Origin: Zelonia costaricensis
Lineage: Eukaryota; Euglenozoa; Kinetoplastea; Trypanosomatida; Trypanosomatidae
NCBI GenBank assembly: GCA_030849075.1
Contig: JASAOO010002818.1
Span: forward strand, 1-10,289
Direction: 5' to 3'
DNA length: 10,289 bases
Shown piece by piece: positions 6,972 through 10,289 of the stretch. The notes beneath the pieces were generated by a model. That model saw only the letters and a program-made list of their open reading frames with translations, made no database searches and was not told where the DNA came from. The first letter of the stretch is position 1; every line of letters begins with the position of its first letter. The translations under genes and the position numbers were made by a program.

Positions 6972-7289
6972 TCTGGTGACTTGCGAAGTTGAGTGCGCGC
7001 GGGGGGGGGGGGAAGTGAAAGAAGCACGTGAGCGTGCGTTGTGAACGTACAGCGGTGGAGAAAGACAGAGAGAGAGTGGACGTGTGTGTGTGTGTGTGTG
7101 TGTGTCTGTGTAGGTTGAGGTACTCCCTAGCACATTGTCCGCACACCAGGTACACGCAGACGCACAACTGCCAATCCTTGCCCTGTGCGAGCTCTTCTTC
7201 TTTATCGTCATCCTGCTGCTGGTCGTCCACGTCTCCTTCCTGACTGTGGCACCTCTCTGAACGCGCCTCACACGTGCGCTACTCGAGCA
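6972..7289. repeat. Tandem duplicate, copy B (318 bp)
   Basis: This is a second copy of 6659-6970, six bases longer: four from the G-run at 7001-7012 and two from one extra GT unit. It begins right after the N and ends in the same GCTACTCGAGCA sequence that immediately precedes the N in copy A. Confidence 0.9.
7082..7105. repeat. (GT)12 microsatellite, copy B
   Basis: A perfect GT run corresponding to 6765-6786 but one unit longer. Confidence 0.9.
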
Positions 7290-7500
7290 AACACACACAC
7301 AACACAAACCTCGCTGCTACCAGCTGAGAGCTGCATGTGCGTCTGTGTGTGTGTGTGTGCCTGCATGCTGACTCGATGTCGACTTCGATTTCGCTGTTTC
7401 TGATATCGTTCCTCTTTTAGACAGTTTCTTCTTCATTTATGTTGGAGCGCCAGCAGGCGCATTTCGTTTCTTTGTTGTCCTTTTACAAGGCGAAGAGGCC

Positions 7501-7529
7501 GGCGGGCGGGCGGGGGGTGGGCGGGTGGG
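7501..7529 (+). other. G-quadruplex-prone tract
   Basis: Five or more G-runs of three or more are separated by single C or T bases on the plus strand. Short loops favour a stable quadruplex. Confidence 0.55.
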
Positions 7530-7793
7530 AGCGCTGGTTGGTCAAGGTCGCCTTTGAGTGCCGTGTGTCCGGCAAGTGAGTGTGGGCATGGGGGGAGGGG
7601 GGATGCGCCGCGTGGGCTCAGGTGGAAGTGGGGGAAGGGGGCGCAGGTGGTCACAAACAAAGCTGGGACGGATGCCTGAGGACTGCAGCGAGGCAGGAGT
7701 GGGGGGGGAGGCGGGAGGGAAGGCTGAGCGAACAACAACCAGGTTGCATGCGGAGACGAAGACAACTCCACTGCTGCACCGCGGTACACACAA

Positions 7794-7846
7794 ACCCACA
7801 CCCACACCCACACCCACACCCACACACATACACATACACATACACA
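7794..7846. repeat. Hexanucleotide array (ACCCAC)n followed by (ACACAT)n
   Basis: About five copies of one six-base unit pass directly into about three copies of a related unit. It differs from the simple CA runs elsewhere in the window and is not the telomeric repeat. Confidence 0.85.
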
Positions 7847-7996
7847 GAAACTACAGGAGGAAGAAGGACAAAAAACAAAAGCCGAAGATCGATGACGCTG
7901 ATGGTGATGATCAGTACTGGTATTGGGCACCCACTCCGTTAGATATCCGTGTCTGCCCATTCGGCCTCTTGAGACACAGTTGTTTCCTTCAACGAG

Positions 7997-8047
7997 CTAC
8001 AAGAGCGAAGAAGATGCCGGGGAAGGGAGGGGAGGGGAGGGGAGGTG
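7997..8047 (-). promoter_or_regulatory. Orphan SL-acceptor-like signal
   Basis: The minus strand reads a C/T tract (8047 to 8005) ending in TTCTTCGCTCTTGTAG, with the AG at 7998-7997. The first ATG downstream is at 7960 and opens a 175-codon frame of repeat-like, poorly biased sequence that I do not accept as a gene. A spliced non-coding or UTR-internal site is possible. Confidence 0.3.
8019..8046 (+). other. (GGGGA)n tract with G-quadruplex potential
   Basis: Four or more G-runs separated by single A bases lie on the plus strand, and the same bases are the polypyrimidine tract of the adjacent acceptor-like signal on the minus strand. Confidence 0.5.
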
Positions 8048-8162
8048 GAGGCGATGATGTGGACGTGTGAGGGAGATGGTGGGGCAGGCACGAGGAGAAG
8101 ATGACGCGGCCTTCTTGTCTTGACCCCCCACCCCCTCTGGGCTCGGCCAGTCTCACGCAGGG

Positions 8163-8201
8163 CACACACACACACACAGACGCACACAGACGCACACACA
8201 C
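8163..8201. repeat. CA-rich microsatellite with ACAGACGC interruptions
   Basis: An imperfect CA array with two copies of a CAGACGCACA-type interruption. Confidence 0.8.
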
Positions 8202-8423
8202 GTAGTGTCATCTCTGCGTAGTTCACGGCGTGAGCGTCTGGAGGTGCATGTGTGTGAATGTGTGTGCGATGCGGAGGTGATGAAGAGAGAACAGACGAGA
8301 AAGAAGGAAGCCAGAGAAGTCCAGCGGCGACGACGGGGCGACTACTAGGGCTGCTGCCTCGGGCCCCCAATTCTGAGTTCTTCAGCTTCTGTTGACCTCG
8401 TTGCTTCGCCTCTTTTCTTTGTG

Positions 8424-8478
8424 CTTAAAACAGAAAAAAAGTGAAAAAGGTGAAAGAGAGAGAAAACAAGAAAAAAGA
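8424..8478 (-). promoter_or_regulatory. Strong orphan SL-acceptor-like signal
   Basis: The minus strand has a T-rich pyrimidine tract of about 50 nt ending in TTTTTTTCTGTTTTAAG, with the AG at 8425-8424. This is the best T-rich acceptor in the window, yet the first sense ATGs downstream (8249 and about 8211) open only a tiny frame and a Cys-Val repeat frame. Confidence 0.4.
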
Positions 8479-8650
8479 ACATGACAGCAACAACGACACC
8501 ACCGTGGAGTTTGCGTTTGCCGCTGCCGACGCGGCCCCCGTGCCTGTTCACTGCTGCTTTAGCGGTTGCGTGTGCGTGCGCGTTTCTGTGTGTGTGTCTC
8601 GCCGCTTCTCTCTCCTCTTCTTCTTTTCACTCTATGCGCAAGCAAGACTC

Positions 8651-8704
8651 ATGCACACACGCACAAACGCACGCACACACATACGCACACAAGCACACGC
8701 GCAC
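8651..8704. repeat. Imperfect CA-rich array
   Basis: CA units are interrupted by G and A substitutions (ACGC, AAAC), suggesting an old, decayed microsatellite. Confidence 0.75.
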
Positions 8705-8974
8705 CCATCACTCCTTAGGCGAGCGCGTCGCCGCACGACACGCGGGCAAGTGCGTAGAAGGCAGAAGGAATGAGGACAAGAGAGCGAGTGGGGAGAGGGA
8801 CGGGGGGGGGGGCTGAAGAAAGGGAAGGCAAGGGGGTGGAGGTGTGGCTGAGCATCGGCAAGCAAACCAGGTACGGAAAAAGAGGAGCGGAACGTCGAGC
8901 ACAGGAGGGAAGATGACGGAGGCCCAAAAGGTGGAAGTCAAGTTGATGTGAAAGGGCACCATCAGACACGCAAC

Positions 8975-8996
8975 ACACCACACACACACACACACG
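8975..8996. repeat. (CA)n microsatellite
   Basis: A nearly perfect CA run within the gene-free right-hand region. Confidence 0.8.
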
Positions 8997-9063
8997 TAGG
9001 CGCGCACGCACATCTAGCACGCAAGGAAGCCAGCAAGCATCACAGGTCAAACGTCGTTCATCC

Positions 9064-9115
9064 ACACATGCACACGCACACGCACGCATACACACGCACA
9101 AACGCAGGCACGCAC
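9064..9115. repeat. Imperfect CA/CG-rich array
   Basis: Degenerate CA repeats with ACGC and AAAC interruptions, similar to 8651-8704. Confidence 0.7.
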
Positions 9116-9124
9116 AGCTCACAC

Positions 9125-9170
9125 CTATACGAGAACAAAGAAAAAGAAGATCAGCTTCCAGAGAAGAAGA
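9125..9170 (-). promoter_or_regulatory. Orphan SL-acceptor-like signal
   Basis: The minus strand reads CTTCTTTTTCTTTGTTCTCG followed by TATAG, with the AG at 9126-9125. The first downstream ATG (9069) gives only three codons, so no gene can be attached to it. Confidence 0.3.
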
Positions 9171-9307
9171 CGGATGCGAGAGGCTGAAGGCTGTGAGACG
9201 AGAGCTGCATGAGGAGTGGGGTGGGGTGGAGGTTTAACAACCACCAGAACTCAGGCGACTTACGAACCCCCGCTCACGCGCTCGAAAGTTAGAGTGCCTG
9301 TCTGCTT

Positions 9308-9310
<3 letters not shown>

Positions 9311-9342
<32 letters not shown>
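9311..9342. repeat. (TG)16 microsatellite
   Basis: A perfect TG run and the longest uninterrupted GT-type repeat in the window. Confidence 0.92.
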
Positions 9343-9343
<1 letters not shown>

Positions 9344-9383
9344 ATCCGCGGCGCTGCGGTGTGGCGGTGAGGGTGGTCAGCTT

Positions 9384-9490
9384 CTCCACAAGACGGGGAG
9401 GACGGGGAAGGGGATGGTGGACACGACACGTTGGGAAGAGGGAGAAGGAGAAGGAGAACGGGAAAGGCGAAGCGGAGGGAGGAGGAAACG
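9384..9490 (-). promoter_or_regulatory. Orphan polypyrimidine tract with acceptor-like AG
   Basis: On the minus strand a long C/T-rich segment (about 9490 to 9390) runs without AG until GGAG at 9385-9384. No convincing ORF follows. Confidence 0.25.
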
Positions 9491-9822
9491 CGGGAGTGAC
9501 GCGCAGGATGTGCGTGTCCGCGTTGTGTGTTCGAGTCGGCGTCTGCGTTTGCGTGGGTCTCTCCAGCTCTCTCTATAACGGGCGCTCTTGATGATGCACA
9601 ATAAAGGATGGTGGGTGTGTGTGTGTTGTGGGGGAGGCGGTCTATGAGAGAGACGCTGCGCACGTACCACGGGTGTGTATGTGTGTGTCGGTGGACACGT
9701 GAGGACCCGGAAGCGTGCAGGGCGGGTGCGCCGGTTCGCACGCGGGGCAAGCAGTGGAGCACAGAGAAGAAGGAAGTCGTGTATACTGACCCTTCTGCTG
9801 CACCGCCCTTGCACGCTGCCTC

Positions 9823-9825
<3 letters not shown>

Positions 9826-9853
<28 letters not shown>
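9826..9853. repeat. (TG)14 microsatellite
   Basis: A perfect TG run in the right-hand gene-free region. Confidence 0.9.
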
Positions 9854-9857
<4 letters not shown>

Positions 9858-10079
9858 GGTGTGACCCGCTTCTCATCCACCTCCGTCTCCCCCCGGCGTG
9901 TCCGCTTCCATCCGGTCGTGCCTCGCCTCGGGCTCTCACCGTTGTCGCCACCCGATCCCGTCAACGTCCTCCACCTCACGCGCCGCGCCGGTAACGACGC
10001 CACCAAACACAAGCCACGTGTTCCTCACGCAGAAGGGGACGGGGGAGCACATCGGCTGAAGCCAGATGAGGACGAAGAC

Positions 10080-10106
10080 CACACACACACACACACACAC
10101 ACACAC
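10080..10106. repeat. (CA)13 microsatellite
   Basis: A near-perfect CA run, complementary to the TG runs at 9311-9342 and 9826-9853 on the same strand. Confidence 0.9.
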
Positions 10107-10220
10107 GCTAGACCCAAAACAAACAACCGAAAAAAGTGGGACACGCGGCAGCCGCTGAACGCTTGCAGCCCCCCGCCGGTTCGAGCATTACGAGGGAGAT
10201 GGATGCCATCACTTGGAGAC

Positions 10221-10237
10221 GCACACACACACACACG
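10221..10237. repeat. (CA)8 microsatellite
   Basis: A short CA run near the right end of the window. Confidence 0.85.
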
Positions 10238-10289
10238 CATGAACACGTGCGCGCACGCGGGGACGTGCACGTGTGGTGGGCTTACTCGC

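Larger units (their letters stand above)
6491..7289. other. 5' leader and upstream region of the HYLS1-like gene, including an assembly duplication
   Basis: No gene is supported. Sense-strand sequence from about 6666 to 6491 is the probable 5' UTR, with no ATG before the start. Beyond it lies a tandem near-duplicate broken by an N. Open frames here begin at GTG or run through the CA/GT repeat and are not convincing. Confidence 0.6.
7290..10289. other. Three-kilobase region without a convincing gene
   Basis: Frames on both strands encode Cys-Val, His-Thr, Pro/Ser or Arg/Gly low-complexity peptides, many from dinucleotide repeats, and they lack the G/C-ending codon preference of the three real genes. 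The sense side is probably the 3' UTR of a gene beyond the right edge plus spacer. It holds several (CA)n/(GT)n arrays, two G-quadruplex-prone stretches, and at least four minus-strand polypyrimidine-AG signals (near 7997, 8424, 9125 and 9384) that resemble SL acceptors but lead to no good ORF. I saw no tRNA, rRNA or retroposon ORF. Degenerate non-coding retroposons of the SIDER type, common in Leishmania 3' UTRs, cannot be excluded by eye. Confidence 0.55.

Noticed and set aside
6491..7027. Upstream in-frame extension of the HYLS1-like gene
   Set aside because: The frame stays open but starts at GTG, crosses the N and the duplicate junction, and is read from GT repeats. It also lies partly above the likely SL acceptor, so it would not be in the mature mRNA.
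7433..7960. A 175-codon minus-strand frame whose ATG is the first after an acceptor-like AG at 7997
   Set aside because: The peptide is dominated by Cys-Val and Trp-Val repeats from a hexamer array and by Pro/Ser runs. Its early codons lack the G/C-ending bias of the three accepted genes, and no domain is recognisable.
7939..8370. A 143-codon minus-strand frame just downstream of the strong acceptor-like AG at 8424
   Set aside because: It begins at TTG rather than ATG and consists mostly of His-Thr, Cys-Val and Pro/Ser low-complexity sequence.
8276..8376. Possible C/D snoRNA: GTGATGA near 8277 and CTGA near 8373 on the plus strand
   Set aside because: The flanks do not form the terminal stem, no clear D' or guide element is visible, and the two short boxes are expected by chance.
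10170..10200. GGTTCGAGC resembling a tRNA T-loop
   Set aside because: The flanking bases do not pair into a T-stem and no acceptor or anticodon arm is found at the right distances.
1..10289. CRISPR array, restriction or defence system, or transposon
   Set aside because: The repeats are simple microsatellites without spacers, no relevant enzyme is encoded, and the features fit a kinetoplastid nuclear chromosome.

Overview
The window looks like nuclear DNA of a trypanosomatid of the Leishmaniinae, most likely Leishmania. The coding regions are GC-rich with mostly G/C third positions. The genes are intronless, all on the minus strand and widely spaced. The DNA between them is full of (CA)n/(GT)n tracts and long purine tracts, which are pyrimidine tracts on the sense strand ending in AG, the form of spliced-leader (SL) trans-splice acceptors. 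The proteins carry long Ala/Ser/Thr/Pro/Gln low-complexity stretches. The species cannot be fixed from sequence alone.

In transcription order (right to left) there are three supported genes. The first (6490 to 4649, 613 aa) has a divergent C-terminal box and an upstream helical motif like those of HYLS1, the centriole/basal-body protein needed to build cilia and flagella. The second (3882 to 3517, 121 aa) is a small protein with one N-terminal hydrophobic anchor and a simple Ala/Ser/Thr/Lys tail; its function is unknown. The third (2626 to 794, about 610 aa) has an acid-free, Arg-rich N-terminus resembling a mitochondrial presequence, one classical C2H2 zinc finger, a short coiled coil, a probable OB-fold and a basic tail. 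This architecture recalls the KREPA proteins of the RNA-editing catalytic complex but is not a clean match. The three genes share no obvious function, as is usual in a kinetoplastid polycistronic unit.

The spacers hold 3' UTRs and candidate SL acceptors. For the HYLS1-like and the small gene, the predicted acceptor is followed by exactly one candidate start, the annotated ATG. The zinc-finger gene has several possible acceptors, which would give different N-termini.

At 6659-7289 a segment of about 315 bp occurs twice in tandem, the copies separated by a single N. They differ only in a G-run, one GT unit and one C/T base. This looks like two overlapping contig ends left unmerged.

The last 3 kb (7290-10289) has no convincing gene. 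It is rich in microsatellites, G-runs and SL-acceptor-like tracts and is best read as long UTR/intergenic sequence. I saw no CRISPR array, transposon ORF, tRNA or rRNA, and nothing supports a dedicated novel system. The most interesting items are the zinc-finger/OB protein and the divergent HYLS1-like protein.
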